Part shown: positions 54,946-64,000 of the stretch, one piece after another
Layout: each line of letters begins with the position of its first letter
How positions within the stretch are numbered: the first letter of the stretch is position 1
Assembly: GCA_030425485.1 (NCBI GenBank)
Contig: JAUIAM010000007.1
Location: forward strand, 91,025 to 155,024
Length of the DNA: 64,000 nt
Origin: Verrucomicrobiia bacterium
GTDB taxonomy: Bacteria; Verrucomicrobiota; Verrucomicrobiia; Opitutales; Cerasicoccaceae
Reading direction: 5' to 3'
The notes under the pieces: generated by a model
What the model was told of the DNA's origin: nothing
What the model saw: only the letters and a program-made list of their open reading frames with translations
Database searches by the model: none
Position numbers and translations under genes: made by a program

Positions 54946-55233
54946 CTAGTCGTCTTCGAGGAAGTCGCAGATGCCCAGCTCGCGTCGAATCTCGGGCTGC
55001 TCGGCGATCTGGTCGACAAATTCATCGACACTGAAGTCGGCCACGACAAAGTCCCCGTACTCGAAAGTGGGGGTCAGCGACTGGCCGCTGACTTCAACCA
55101 TGCGCTGCATGTTTTGCGGGCTTTTGTTGACGTCGCGCACATCGACTTCGATCGCGTGCTGCTGGAAGTAGGCCATGGCTTCACGGCACCAGGGGCAGCC
55201 GCGCTTGATATATAAAATGGGGAGTTTTGACAT
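54946..55233 (-). CDS. Glutaredoxin-family protein
   Basis: A 95-residue thioredoxin-fold protein. The redox motif CPWC is in LYIKRGCPWCREAMAYFQQH, and the cis-Pro and GSH-site block is SLTPTFEYGDFVVADFSVDEFV. The TPTF and GDFVVADFSVDE segments are typical of small glutaredoxin-like proteins that reduce disulfides with glutathione or another thiol. The acidic tail (CDFLEDD) adds a third cysteine. It is probably monocistronic and divergent from uvrA. Confidence 0.9.
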   Translation of the reverse strand: MSKLPILYIKRGCPWCREAMAYFQQHAIEVDVRDVNKSPQNMQRMVEVSGQSLTPTFEYGDFVVADFSVDEFVDQIAEQPEIRRELGICDFLEDD

Positions 55234-55379
55234 GAGATAAATCTTCGTTCTTTGCTATGAAAAATGTAGTCATCGTCTCTCTGTCTCGCAACTATTTTCG
55301 CGTGATTTGCGAGAGAAACAAGCGGGCGCTCAGGCTTGCGAAAAAAGCACTTTGGGCGCAGGTTTAACGATTTGAGATC

Positions 55380-58244
55380 ATGGGGAATTCCGAAGCTACC
55401 ATCCACATCAAGGGCGCACGCGAGCATAACCTGCGCGACCTGGAGCTGCGCATCCCCCGGGGGCAGCTCGTGGTCATTACTGGCGTCTCCGGCTCGGGTA
55501 AGTCGTCCTTGGCCTTCGATACGATCTACGCTGAGGGCTACCGCAAATACATGGAGAGCCTATCGGCGCGCGCAAGGCAGTTTCTCGATCAACTGCACCG
55601 ACCTGACGTAGACTTTATCCACGGGCTGCCTCCGGTTGTGGCGATTGAGCAACGCACGCTGGCCGGGGCCAACCCACGCAGCACCGTCGCCACGGTGACG
55701 GAGATTGCCGACTATGCACGGCTGCTCTGGACGGTCAGCGGGGAGCAGTTTGACCCGGTGGACGGTGCGCCGATTGAGCGGCGTTCGCTGGATGATTGCA
55801 TCACGCGCATCTATCAGGAGCCGGAGGGAAGTCGGCTCATGCTGCTGGCACCCGTCATCACAGCCAAGGCCGCCGTCTTGCGGGAGGAGCTGCCCCGCCT
55901 GCGGCAAAAAGGGTTTCAGCGCGTGCGGCTAAATGGTGAGGTCAAAGAGCTGCAGGACGACAGCATCATTCCGCCGGGTAGCAGCGAGCATGTTGTCGAG
56001 GTGGTGGTCGACCGACTGGTACTCAATGCCGAATCACGCGGACGCCTGGCCGACTCGCTGGAGCTGGCTTTTCGCGAGGGGGGCGACCGGGCTATCGTCA
56101 TGTATCAGGAATCTCGTGACGCGCCCTGGAAGGAATTTAAGCTCAGCCAGTCGCTGGCGGGTACGAAAAGCGGGATCGTCTACGAGCCGTTGACTACTCG
56201 GCACTTTTCCTGGAACAGCCCGGACGGCGCATGCCCTACCTGCGGTGGGCTTGGCCAAACGATGCAGTTTCGCGAAGACCTCATTGTGCCGGATGCGGAA
56301 AAGACCGTGCGCAATGGCGCGGTCAAGCCGTGGCGGATCGGCTCGAAGGCCATGATTATAAAACGTAACGCCATCCTAAAACAGTTGTCCGAGCAATTGC
56401 CCTTTGATCGCAATGTGCCGTGGAAGGAATTGCCGGAGGACGTGCGTCGCATCATTTTGCACGGGGCAGGGGGGCGGTTGTTTGACTTCAAGCTCAAGCC
56501 GGGCAACCGCAAGCCCGAGGCAATGGACTTCGCCGGTGTGATCGCGGACCTGGAGGACTCCAAGCGCAACAGCAGCAGCGATGGCCTGCGCGCGCGGTTG
56601 ATGGCCTATCAGGTCAGCTCGGTTTGCAGTGACTGCGGCGGAAGCCGGCTAAATACACGCGCGCGCCATGTGAAAATCGAAGGCATGGCCTTCACGGACT
56701 TTATCGGCTGTGGTATTGAGCAGGCACAGCATTTTATCGAATCGATATGGTCCCAGTCCGAAAAGTACAAGCCCGCGATAGATGCTGTGCGCGGGTTGAG
56801 GGAGCGACTTTCCTTCCTCAAAGAAGTGGGGCTCGAGTACCTGACGCTTGACCGGGCATACACCACGCTCAGTGGTGGCGAGGCCCAGCGGGTCCGCCTG
56901 GCTACGCAGATGGGCATGGGCTTGGTCGGAGTGGCTTATATCCTCGACGAGCCGAGCATCGGGCTGCACCCGGTGGATAACCAGAGGCTGATACGAACGT
57001 TACTCGATCTGCGCGATCGCGGAAACTCCGTCATTGTAGTGGAGCATGACGAGGATACCATGCGCGTGGCCAACGAGCTGATTGAGCTGGGACCGGGCGC
57101 GGGCGATGTCGGTGGCAAGTTGATTTTCCAAGGCACACCGGAGGCGTGCATGGCCTCGGCCAAGTCCCGCACCGGGCCGTATTTATCCGGAAAAAGCAAA
57201 CTTGAGCGCGATGCCTTGCCCAAAGAGCCGCGCTATGGCTCGCTGACGGTGATTGGGGCACGTGAGCATAACCTGCGCAACCTCAACGTCTCGTTTCCGC
57301 TGGGACTCCTGACCGTGGTCTGCGGTGTGTCTGGTTCGGGCAAGAGCACACTGGTTAACGACATCCTGGCCCGCGCGGCAGCCTTTAAACTGAATGGGGC
57401 CAAGGCCATCCCGGGAGCGCACGATGAGATCGATGGCTTGGGGCAGTTCAAGACTGTGGTACGGGTGGACCAGGAGCCGATCGGCCGCAGTCCGCGCTCG
57501 AACCCGGCGACCTATGTAAAAATGTTCGATCTGCTACGCGCCTTGTTCGCCAAAACGTCCCTGGCAAAGGTGAGGGGGTACAAGCCCAATCGATTCAGTT
57601 TTAACGTACGCGGTGGGCGGTGTGAGAAGTGTCAGGGCGATGGCCAGATCAAGCTGGACATGCAGTTCTTGGGCGACGTGTTCGTGGAGTGCCCGAGTTG
57701 TCGCGGCAAGCGCTATAACCGCGAGACGCTGGAGGTGCGCTTTAAGGGATACAATATTGCCGAGGTGCTGGACATGACTGTGGAGGAGGCCATGCGGCTG
57801 TTCCGCAATCAACCGAAGATTCATGATAAGTTGGCCACGCTGGATGCGGTCGGTCTGGGCTATGTGAAGCTTGGGCAGCCCGCAAACACGCTCTCGGGTG
57901 GAGAGGCGCAGCGGATAAAACTCTCGCTGGAGCTCTCGCGTCGCCAGCAGGGAGAGACGCTCTACCTGCTGGACGAGCCGACCACCGGGTTGCATTGGGA
58001 GGACATTCAGAAGCTGATGGACTTGCTGTTTCAACTGCGTGATGCGGGCAACACGGTTATCATCATCGAGCACCAGCTCGACGTCATTCGGCTGGCCGAC
58101 TGGTTGATCGAGATGGGGCCCGGTGGGGGCAGTGCGGGCGGATCGCAGGTGTTTGCCGGACACCCCCACGACATCACTCACGTAAAAGCATCTCCCACCG
58201 GTCGGGCGCTGCTTCAGGTGGGAAACGGCACGCCGAGTGCTTGA
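55380..58244 (+). CDS. uvrA: Excinuclease ABC subunit A
   Basis: A 954-residue nucleotide-excision-repair damage sensor. ABC module 1 has [19 protein letters not shown], the UvrB-binding region is near 115-200 ([37 protein letters not shown]), and its signature is [16 protein letters not shown] with [10 protein letters not shown]. Module 2 has [13 protein letters not shown], the zinc module CEKCQGDG...[29 protein letters not shown] and [10 protein letters not shown]. The first zinc module keeps CPTC (285-288), but the preceding CxxC is missing, the sequence there being [19 protein letters not shown]. That metal site is thus incomplete, as in some divergent UvrA proteins. It may be a second UvrA of the genome. 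Confidence 0.93.
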   Translation: MGNSEATIHIKGAREHNLRDLELRIPRGQLVVITGVSGSGKSSLAFDTIYAEGYRKYMESLSARARQFLDQLHRPDVDFIHGLPPVVAIEQRTLAGANPRSTVATVTEIADYARLLWTVSGEQFDPVDGAPIERRSLDDCITRIYQEPEGSRLMLLAPVITAKAAVLREELPRLRQKGFQRVRLNGEVKELQDDSIIPPGSSEHVVEVVVDRLVLNAESRGRLADSLELAFREGGDRAIVMYQESRDAPWKEFKLSQSLAGTKSGIVYEPLTTRHFSWNSPDGACPTCGGLGQTMQFREDLIVPDAEKTVRNGAVKPWRIGSKAMIIKRNAILKQLSEQLPFDRNVPWKELPEDVRRIILHGAGGRLFDFKLKPGNRKPEAMDFAGVIADLEDSKRNSSSDGLRARLMAYQVSSVCSDCGGSRLNTRARHVKIEGMAFTDFIGCGIEQAQHFIESIWSQSEKYKPAIDAVRGLRERLSFLKEVGLEYLTLDRAYTTLSGGEAQRVRLATQMGMGLVGVAYILDEPSIGLHPVDNQRLIRTLLDLRDRGNSVIVVEHDEDTMRVANELIELGPGAGDVGGKLIFQGTPEACMASAKSRTGPYLSGKSKLERDALPKEPRYGSLTVIGAREHNLRNLNVSFPLGLLTVVCGVSGSGKSTLVNDILARAAAFKLNGAKAIPGAHDEIDGLGQFKTVVRVDQEPIGRSPRSNPATYVKMFDLLRALFAKTSLAKVRGYKPNRFSFNVRGGRCEKCQGDGQIKLDMQFLGDVFVECPSCRGKRYNRETLEVRFKGYNIAEVLDMTVEEAMRLFRNQPKIHDKLATLDAVGLGYVKLGQPANTLSGGEAQRIKLSLELSRRQQGETLYLLDEPTTGLHWEDIQKLMDLLFQLRDAGNTVIIIEHQLDVIRLADWLIEMGPGGGSAGGSQVFAGHPHDITHVKASPTGRALLQVGNGTPSA

Positions 58245-58318
58245 TGCCGATAGTGGACAAGTTCCTGCTTATTGCTTTGCAACGAGGGCAGCTATGCTAG
58301 AATCTTAGGGTTTTGTCT

Positions 58319-59155
58319 ATGAGTCGGAATCGAAAGAAGCCTACGCGTAAGCCCAATCCCAGCGAGCTGCGACACCGCATCAACGCCGGGCTGGTCGCGG
58401 TGAAGAACCAGATCGCGTTCTTCGACAGCCAGTTTGGCCGGGTAGAGAGCCAGTGGAAGGAAGACGATACGCGAGTGACCTTTGCCGACTTTGCCATTTC
58501 GGAAAAAACCTTTACCGAGCTGCGCAGTTCCTTTCCGGACGACGACTACTGCAGCGAGGAGTCCAACCCCGAAGACGAGGCCGTTACGCTGGAGGCGGAG
58601 TATGCCTGGCTTATCGACCCCATTGACGGGACAAATAACTTCGCGCTCGGCATCCCCATGTGCTCCATTTCGCTGGCCTTACTGCGCTATGGAGAGCCCA
58701 TCTACGGCTACATCTACGACTACGCGCGGAAGGTCATCGTGCATGGTGGCGAAGGCGAGGGCGTGAATGATGGCACGCGTAAGGGAAAAGTGAATACAGA
58801 TACCCCGACGTCGCAGAGCCACTTTGCCACCAACTTCCCATTCTCTGAGGCCGATATGGATCTCGCCCGCGGCCTGTTTGAGCAATACCGCGTGCGGAGC
58901 TTCGGCAGTGCGGCACTAAACCTGGCCTATACGGCAACGGGCAAACTTGATGCGTGCTTGGACTTTCGGGTAAAAATCTGGGACGTGGCAGCAGGCTTTG
59001 CCATGATTAAAGCCGGGGGCGGCGAAGTGCGTTACTTTGGCGAGCCAGCTTTCCCCCTGAAGTCCTTTCACGTGCACATGCCCGCGTTACGCTTCGTGGC
59101 AGGCAACCCCAAGTTCTGCCAACTCGCCGAGGAGGCTATTTCGCAGGCGGAGTAA
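58319..59155 (+). CDS. Inositol-monophosphatase family protein
   Basis: 278 residues from the ATG at 58319 (a TTG two codons upstream is possible). The IMPase motifs are present: CSEESNPED (metal Glu), WLIDPIDGTNNFALGIPM and IWDVAAGFAMIKAGGGEV. The N-terminus is basic (MSRNRKKPTRKPN). The GTNNF form suggests an inositol-1-phosphatase or a related sugar/nucleotide phosphatase rather than HisN. It is only distantly similar to the phosphatase at 2328. Confidence 0.85.
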   Translation: MSRNRKKPTRKPNPSELRHRINAGLVAVKNQIAFFDSQFGRVESQWKEDDTRVTFADFAISEKTFTELRSSFPDDDYCSEESNPEDEAVTLEAEYAWLIDPIDGTNNFALGIPMCSISLALLRYGEPIYGYIYDYARKVIVHGGEGEGVNDGTRKGKVNTDTPTSQSHFATNFPFSEADMDLARGLFEQYRVRSFGSAALNLAYTATGKLDACLDFRVKIWDVAAGFAMIKAGGGEVRYFGEPAFPLKSFHVHMPALRFVAGNPKFCQLAEEAISQAE

Positions 59156-59202
59156 GTGATGCGTTGCTCTGCTCCAAAAACAGCGGGCAGGCGTCTGTGG
59201 GT

Positions 59203-59769
59203 TTACTTCAGCACAAAGGATTGCTGAACAAGATCGTAGCCCGGCATCGCCTCATCGAGATCCTCAGAGTAGTAGACTTCGGTGATAAGGATACCCTGCT
59301 CATTGATCACAGCGGTAAAGATGCGCGCTCCACCGGGAAAGAAGCCTGCGATCATGCCCTTAAGGTGGCGGCCTTGTCCGTTGTAGCTACCCCAGGTGGA
59401 AAAGTTTTCGCGTGAGATGGTTTCGATCAGCGGTCCATCGAGTGTTTCAAGCACACTGGCGATCATCGCGTGCTCATCGATGCCGCCGCCTGCTTCGTAG
59501 AGCCGTATCGTGATGTAGGAGTCACTTCCACCTACCATAAACGTGATGACCTTGTCACCAGCTTCTGCGTCCTTGGCTACCTGCCAGGTCTTGGGATAAG
59601 CGACGGTGTAGACCGGATGCTCCACGACGGTGATTTCGTCATCATCCCAGGTGGTACTCGCCAGGCCAGAAAGTGCCAGTAAGGGTTGAGAGACTGGGCT
59701 GGGCGCTGCACTTACACTCAGTGTAAAGGCGGCGGTAAGAATAGCAGTAATGGTAAGGATCCGACTCAT
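59203..59769 (-). CDS. Hypothetical exported protein
   Basis: A 188-residue protein with signal peptide MSRILTITAILTAAFTLSVSA. The mature region contains HPVYTVAYPKTWQVAKDAEAGD and SDSYITIRLYEAGGGIDEHAM, resembling the PsbP/Mog1-like fold used by many exported 'YPxxW' proteins, and ends GYDLVQQSFVLK. Function is unknown. It lies 132 bp downstream of the beta-CASP gene; that gap is AT-rich with no feature. Confidence 0.55.
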   Translation of the reverse strand: MSRILTITAILTAAFTLSVSAAPSPVSQPLLALSGLASTTWDDDEITVVEHPVYTVAYPKTWQVAKDAEAGDKVITFMVGGSDSYITIRLYEAGGGIDEHAMIASVLETLDGPLIETISRENFSTWGSYNGQGRHLKGMIAGFFPGGARIFTAVINEQGILITEVYYSEDLDEAMPGYDLVQQSFVLK

Positions 59770-59901
59770 CTGGATAGAAATATGTAGGCTTATTTGAGTT
59801 CTGTAAATCGTCTTTTACCAATGATTAACAGTCACCTGTAAATATGAATAAAATACCCTAGTTGGCTGGGCATGTCAATTCCTTATAGCTGCTAGCAGTG
59901 T

Positions 59902-61260
59902 CTAGATATTGTAAAAAGTGCCGGGTACGGGGTCGGTCACTTGGTAGCCGAAGCCGCTGTCGTTGAGTTGGTCGCTGAACCACTCGCGCGCCTCGGGGTC
60001 ACCATGGGAGAGGACGATTGCGCGGGGCTCGCAGCGGTGGGCAAAGTTCAGCAGCTCCTCGCGGTCGGCGTGTCCGCTGAGATCGAAACGCTCGACGGCG
60101 GCGCGTACGGGCGTGATGTAGTCGAGCGCGTCAAAGGCGAACTCTTCCTCATGGGCGGTGGCCTGGAGCTTGCCGCCCGGCGTGTCCGGGTCGCAGTAGC
60201 CAACGAAGCAGATGCTGTTGGCGTGGTTGCCGAGCAGGGAGGCAGCCACGGCGTAGGAGGGGGTGTTTTCCACCAGCATACCCGAACTGACAACAAAAAT
60301 GGTAGGCTTGCCGGGGGATCTGCCCGGCTGGGGAAAGCGCTTCAAGGTCTGCACGCCAAGTGAGCGCATGATGTTGCGGCGGAATTTTACTGCTCCGAGT
60401 TTACGCGAAATCGTGTCGAAGTAGTTGACCAGGTCCAGCCCAAGGCCGGAGCAGATGACGGGCACCTTGGGGATGCGCTTCTGCTGCTGGGCGTCTTCGA
60501 GGATGGCGAGGAGCTCCTGCATGCGCCCAAGGGCAAAGGCCGGGATGAGGACCGAGCCGCCATTTTCCAGGGTGCGGGAAATGGTGTTGAGTAAACGCTC
60601 GACCTCTTGCTCGCGGGTTTTGCCCTCGTCGCGAGGCTGCCCGCCGCGGGTGGTTTCCATGACCAGCGTGTCGAACTTCTCGTCGGGAAAACTGGCTCCG
60701 GGGAGGGTCTTCTGATCGGTAAAGAGGACGTCCCCGGTAAAGAAAATATTGCGATGCTTATAGGTGAGCTTCACCCCGGCGGCCCCAACAATGTGCCCGG
60801 AGGCGTAGAGCGTGACCGCGATTTCCTCGTCGCCCTTGGTAAAGCTGCGCGTGTGTCCGTAGGGCAGGGCAAAGGTGCGGTTCTCAAGGGCTTCGACTTC
60901 GGCGAAACTGTACAGCGGGTACTCCTTGATACCGAGTTCGTCGCGCTGCCGCTTCATCACGTTGCAGGAGTTACGCAGCATGCGAATGGCGAGTACCTCG
61001 GACGGGCGGCTGAGGATGATCATGGCCTCGGGCTGTTGGCGTGCTGCCACGGGGAGCGCCCCGAGGTGATCGAGGTGGCAGTGCGTCAGGATGATGGCGT
61101 CGATGCTGTTTGGCGGCAGCTCAGAGAGCGTTGGCATGGTGGCATTACCCACCATTTTGGGGTGGATGCCGGCATCGATCAGGAAACGAAAAGGCCCGAG
61201 CTCTACGAGCAGGCAATTCGCCCCGATCCCGCCATGTGGGTTCAGATCGGTCAGCTTCAT
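59902..61260 (-). CDS. Metallo-beta-lactamase-fold hydrolase with beta-CASP domain
   Basis: A 452-residue predicted nuclease of the CPSF73/KH-less beta-CASP group. The MBL motif is THCHLDHLGALP (HxHxDH), with motif III GHIVGAAGVKL, GDVLFTD and the later histidine in VLSHGD. Between them lie the beta-CASP blocks VLIPAFALGRMQELLAIL, VVSSGMLVENTPSYAVAASLLGN and FDLSGHADREELLNFA. Such enzymes process RNA in archaea and bacteria. The gene follows thiS by 22 bp and is probably the last cistron of the thiGHS operon, although a role in thiamine synthesis is not implied. Confidence 0.88.
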   Translation of the reverse strand: MKLTDLNPHGGIGANCLLVELGPFRFLIDAGIHPKMVGNATMPTLSELPPNSIDAIILTHCHLDHLGALPVAARQQPEAMIILSRPSEVLAIRMLRNSCNVMKRQRDELGIKEYPLYSFAEVEALENRTFALPYGHTRSFTKGDEEIAVTLYASGHIVGAAGVKLTYKHRNIFFTGDVLFTDQKTLPGASFPDEKFDTLVMETTRGGQPRDEGKTREQEVERLLNTISRTLENGGSVLIPAFALGRMQELLAILEDAQQQKRIPKVPVICSGLGLDLVNYFDTISRKLGAVKFRRNIMRSLGVQTLKRFPQPGRSPGKPTIFVVSSGMLVENTPSYAVAASLLGNHANSICFVGYCDPDTPGGKLQATAHEEEFAFDALDYITPVRAAVERFDLSGHADREELLNFAHRCEPRAIVLSHGDPEAREWFSDQLNDSGFGYQVTDPVPGTFYNI

Positions 61261-61282
61261 ACGCAGGGGTGCTCAGTGCACA

Positions 61283-61495
61283 TTAGCCACCGGCTACGAT
61301 GCGGACGATTTCGAGATTGTCGCCGTCGGCGAGGGTCGTCTGAAGCGTCTCAGCTGGCGTCAAGGCATGGTGATTACGCTCGACGACGACGCGCTCGGGC
61401 GCGAGCTCGAGCGTGCCCAGAAACGCGGGCAAGTCCGTATTCGGGTTGAGGGTGTAGGGCTTGCCGTTGGCAGTGATGTGGATCTTCTCGCTCAT
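61283..61495 (-). CDS. thiS: Sulfur carrier protein ThiS
   Basis: A 70-residue beta-grasp ubiquitin-like protein starting MSEKIHITANGKPYTL and ending RIVAGG. The terminal Gly-Gly is the site of adenylation and thiocarboxylation. The middle VVVERNHHALTPAETLQTTLADGDNLEIV is standard. It delivers sulfur to ThiG and lies 12 bp after thiH. Confidence 0.95.
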   Translation of the reverse strand: MSEKIHITANGKPYTLNPNTDLPAFLGTLELAPERVVVERNHHALTPAETLQTTLADGDNLEIVRIVAGG

Positions 61496-61507
61496 AGGGT
61501 CAATGAT

Positions 61508-62710
61508 TCAGGTAACAAGGGCACGGTCAAAGTCTTTCCAGATCGCCTCGTAGCCGTGACGACGGATCATGCTGGCAATCTCGGACGGTGAGCGCTCGTC
61601 TGCAATATGAAACTGCTCGCCGGGCTGGTCTTCTGTCGGCTGCCATGTGGATTCGTCAAAGCTGTCGTAGCCACCGGGCTCGGTGCTGGAGCCCGCACTC
61701 ATCAGCGTGACGCCGAGCGGGGCCAGCCCGTCGCGGATTTTGGCGGGTTCGCGCGTCGAGAGGGTGATGCCGAGTTGAGGCAGGAACATGCGCAGGGCGC
61801 ACACAAGCTGGACAAGCTCGCGGTCACCGAGGGCAAAGGATGGGTCGGTCTGGAAGCCACCCGCGGCGGGGCGGATACGGGGCAGGCTAACGGAGATTTG
61901 AGCCTTCCAGCAGTGGCGGAGCAAATACTGAGCATGTGCAGCTACGGCCATAGCCTCGTAGCGCCAGTCGTAAAGTCCAATCAGCGCGCCGATGCCCAAA
62001 CGACGAAAACCCGCCGCGTAGCCGCGCTCGGGCGTGTCCATGCGCCAGGCGTAGTACTTCTTAGGGCCAGCGGTGTGCAAGCTCTCATAGGTCGGCTGGT
62101 GGTAAGTTTCCTGATAGACGATGAGGGCTTCGCCTCCGGCCTGGACCAGCGGGGCGTAGTCTTCCGTTTCCATCGGACCGAGCTCGATGCTGACAGCGGG
62201 CATGAGCTTCAGGCTCTCACGGATGCACTCGGCCACGTAGCCGTTAGAAACATATTTGGGGTGCTCTCCGGCCACGAGGAGCAGTGAGCGAAAGCCTTGC
62301 CCGGCGAGTTTGCTAACCTGCGCGCGTACTTCGTCAATCGGGATGGTCACCCGGGGGATGTCGTTGTGGCGCGAAAATCCGCAATAGGTGCAGATGTTGA
62401 CGCATTCGTTGGACAGGTAGAGTGGGGCAAAGAGGCGAATAGCCTTGCCAAAATGCCGCTGAGTAAGCCGCTGGGAGTGCCCCGCCATAGTGTCGAGCCA
62501 TTCTCCGGCAGCGGGAGAAATGAGGGCGGCGAAATCTTCCAGGGTGCGGGCGCGCCCGGATTGAACCAGACGGGCAACGTGCTCGCGGTCCGCCCGGCGT
62601 GAACGGTAGGCCAGCTCGCTCAGGGGAAGCTGGCGCATCTTCTCGGCGAAGCTACCAGCGGGTGCGTCGGAGAGTTGGTGGTACTTGCGTGCTTTACTCA
62701 GGACAGGCAT
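61508..62710 (-). CDS. thiH: 2-iminoacetate synthase ThiH (radical SAM)
   Basis: A 400-residue radical SAM tyrosine lyase that makes dehydroglycine for the thiazole ring under anaerobic-type chemistry. The [4Fe-4S] motif is CVNICTYCGFSR (Cx3Cx2C), preceded by RLFAPLYLSNE. VYQETYHQPTYESLHTAGPKKYYAWRMDTPERGYAAGFRRLGIGALIGLYDWR and SLPRIRPA are signature ThiH text. Its use in place of ThiO is typical of anaerobes and facultative bacteria. It sits 20 bp after thiG. Confidence 0.95.
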   Translation of the reverse strand: MPVLSKARKYHQLSDAPAGSFAEKMRQLPLSELAYRSRRADREHVARLVQSGRARTLEDFAALISPAAGEWLDTMAGHSQRLTQRHFGKAIRLFAPLYLSNECVNICTYCGFSRHNDIPRVTIPIDEVRAQVSKLAGQGFRSLLLVAGEHPKYVSNGYVAECIRESLKLMPAVSIELGPMETEDYAPLVQAGGEALIVYQETYHQPTYESLHTAGPKKYYAWRMDTPERGYAAGFRRLGIGALIGLYDWRYEAMAVAAHAQYLLRHCWKAQISVSLPRIRPAAGGFQTDPSFALGDRELVQLVCALRMFLPQLGITLSTREPAKIRDGLAPLGVTLMSAGSSTEPGGYDSFDESTWQPTEDQPGEQFHIADERSPSEIASMIRRHGYEAIWKDFDRALVT

Positions 62711-62730
62711 GGAATCGGCCTATGATAAAT

Positions 62731-63525
62731 TTAGTCCAAAAAGGCGGTTAGCGGACTGGTGGGATTCGCGCGCTGGGAGCTGAGGCCGAGTCCGGTCTCG
62801 AAGGCGGCGCGTCCGGCTTCGACTGCGGAGGCGAAGGCCCGACCCATGCGGCAGGGGTCCGAGGCCACTGCGATGGCAGTGTTGACCAACACGGCGTCGG
62901 CCCCCATCTCCATCGCGGCTGCGGCGTGGGAAGGGGCGCCAATTCCGGCATCGACTACCACCGGGACGCGGGCTTGCTCGATAATGATCTCCAACTGCGC
63001 GCGCGTCTCCAGCCCGCGGTTGCTGCCAATGGGGGAACCCAACGGCATGACCGTAGCGCAGCCGACGTCCTGCAGTCGCGCGGCCAGCACGGGGTCGGCA
63101 TTGATGTAGGGGAGGACGGCCCAGCCTTCTTTGACCAGCACTTCGGCCGCCTTGAGCGTCTCGATCGGGTCGGGAAGTAGGTAATTCGGGTCGGGGTGAA
63201 TCTCCAGCTTGATCCACTGCGGGAGTCCGGCAGCCAGCGAAAGGCGGGCCAGTCGCAGGGCTTCTTCGGCGTTCATGGCGCCGGCGGTATTGGGCAAAAT
63301 CAGGTAGCGGTCCGGCTCCAGGAAGTCGAGGATGTCGGCAAAGGGGTCGGCTTTCTCGTCGAGGTTGGCCCGCTTGAGGGCAACGGTGACGAGCTCGGTG
63401 CCGCATGCGCGTAAGGCGTCGCGCATGGAGACGTTGGAGGAAAATTTACCCGTGCCCGTGAGCAGGCGTGACTGGAAAATCCGGCCCGCGATTTCGAGCG
63501 GTTGATTCGTTAGCGTATCGGCCAT
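62731..63525 (-). CDS. thiG: Thiazole synthase ThiG
   Basis: 264 residues from the ATG at 63525 ([28 protein letters not shown]); the frame is open to 63585. A TIM-barrel enzyme that condenses DXP, dehydroglycine and ThiS-thiocarboxylate. The Schiff-base lysine is in [10 protein letters not shown], and the phosphate-binding blocks are [27 protein letters not shown] and [31 protein letters not shown]. It is the first gene of thiGHS on the minus strand. I see no TPP riboswitch in the 100 bp between it and the divergent transporter gene. Confidence 0.96.
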   Translation of the reverse strand: MADTLTNQPLEIAGRIFQSRLLTGTGKFSSNVSMRDALRACGTELVTVALKRANLDEKADPFADILDFLEPDRYLILPNTAGAMNAEEALRLARLSLAAGLPQWIKLEIHPDPNYLLPDPIETLKAAEVLVKEGWAVLPYINADPVLAARLQDVGCATVMPLGSPIGSNRGLETRAQLEIIIEQARVPVVVDAGIGAPSHAAAAMEMGADAVLVNTAIAVASDPCRMGRAFASAVEAGRAAFETGLGLSSQRANPTSPLTAFLD

Positions 63526-63625
63526 AGTATCTGCAAAGTACTGGTAAATGCGTTTCAGATTGTACAAAGCTTCCGTAGACGACAAGTCTTGTCACCAGCA
63601 CGATAGCGAGAAAACTAGGGGAGTG

Positions 63626-64000
63626 ATGGCAAAAATGCAAGAGGGTGTATTCGTTACTTGGCTGAGTGTGGCGATGAATATCCTGCTGGGCGGGGTCAAG
63701 GTCATGATCGGCTTGGCCGTAAACTCCACCGCACTGGTGGCTGACGGCTTGCACTCGCTGACGGACCTTTCCACGGATATCGCCGCCCTTATCGGCCTGA
63801 AAATGGCGGCCAAACCCCGTGATGATAATCACCCCTATGGGCATCACCGCTTTTCCAGCCTGAGCTCGCTGTTCATCGGGCTCTCCCTGGCCGGGTTTTG
63901 CATCTGGCTGATTTACCAGTCGGCACAACAGCTTATAGAAGGAGGGCGCGTCGACCCGGAGTGGCCAGCGCTGCTCGCGGCCGGGGCTTCTATCGTGTTT
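63626..64000 (+). CDS. Cation diffusion facilitator family transporter (3' partial)
   Basis: The first 125 codons run off the window end. From the ATG at 63626 (a GTG directly before it is also possible, with AGGGGAG upstream), the protein reads MAKMQEGVFVTWLSVAMNIL. Membrane span 1 is followed by the CDF zinc-site segment ALVADGLHSLTDLSTDIAAL (HSxxD) and by DDNHPYGHHRFSSLSSLFIG, both typical of the CDF family (FieF/MamB-like). The substrate is probably Zn2+, Fe2+ or Mn2+. Confidence 0.88.
   Translation, partial: MAKMQEGVFVTWLSVAMNILLGGVKVMIGLAVNSTALVADGLHSLTDLSTDIAALIGLKMAAKPRDDNHPYGHHRFSSLSSLFIGLSLAGFCIWLIYQSAQQLIEGGRVDPEWPALLAAGASIVF

Noticed and set aside
63526..63625. Possible TPP riboswitch before thiG
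   Set aside because: The THI-box sequence CTGAGA and its partners are absent on the minus strand.

Overview
The window looks like chromosomal DNA of a Gram-negative bacterium, most likely Verrucomicrobiota (Opitutae / Puniceicoccales-like). This is inferred from gene content: LpxI-type lipid A synthesis, SecG, LolA-like and FecR-like envelope proteins, a GxxExxY protein, the GatCAB tRNA amidotransferase, a DUF4139 protein and few clear Shine-Dalgarno sites. Nearly everything is core or housekeeping. I see no prophage, no plasmid module, no CRISPR array and no classical transposase. The accessory layer is a dense population of short palindromic repeats lying between the housekeeping genes.

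Layout. 1-6.5 kb: a CBS/DUF294 protein cut by the window edge, two DEDD exonucleases, tRNA-Leu(UAG), a HisN-like phosphatase, a lipoprotein and a formylglycine-generating enzyme. 6.6-11 kb: rpmI-rplT-pheS-pheT without infC. 11.2-15.8 kb: a membrane protein behind a tandem palindromic operator, then gatC-gatA-gatB, split by a GxxExxY (PD-(D/E)XK) gene sitting exactly between 28-bp inverted repeats. 16-21 kb: a DUF4139 protein, then metK and ahcY of the activated-methyl cycle; the metK leader can fold into an H-type pseudoknot. 21-27 kb: nitroreductase, DUF3095, a TfoX-like protein, a LysR regulator with a 3' frameshift, obgE, lpxI and a FecR-like protein. 27-33.6 kb: leuS, divergent from an HtrA protease that is followed by a degenerate pseudoprotease paralogue, then riboflavin synthase. 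33.6-45.8 kb: two DNA glycosylases, an Lrp/AsnC regulator with an aminotransferase, a methyltransferase, der, a GH20 enzyme, a CaCA antiporter, fmt, a LysM protein and parB. 45.9-53.4 kb: a secreted beta-helix protein, secG, a LolA-like protein, a two-RHH plus histone-H1-like fusion, an aminotransferase and icd. 53.6-64 kb: an AI-2E family permease, a glutaredoxin, uvrA, an IMPase, a secreted protein, thiGHS with a beta-CASP hydrolase, and a partial cation diffusion facilitator.

Themes. Translation genes dominate (L35, L20, PheST, LeuRS, GatCAB, Fmt, Der, Obg). DNA repair is represented by UvrA, a family-4-like uracil-DNA glycosylase and Tag. Several proteins keep their family fold but have lost catalytic or metal-binding residues: the DUF294 domain, the second HtrA paralogue, the Fe-S site of the uracil glycosylase, half of the first UvrA zinc module and the first CaCA alpha repeat. 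The most unusual features are the inverted-repeat/nuclease element with apparently empty relatives at 7.4, 8.5 and 37.3 kb, a second family of elements of about 140 bp with imperfect terminal inverted repeats, and the pseudoknot-like metK leader.
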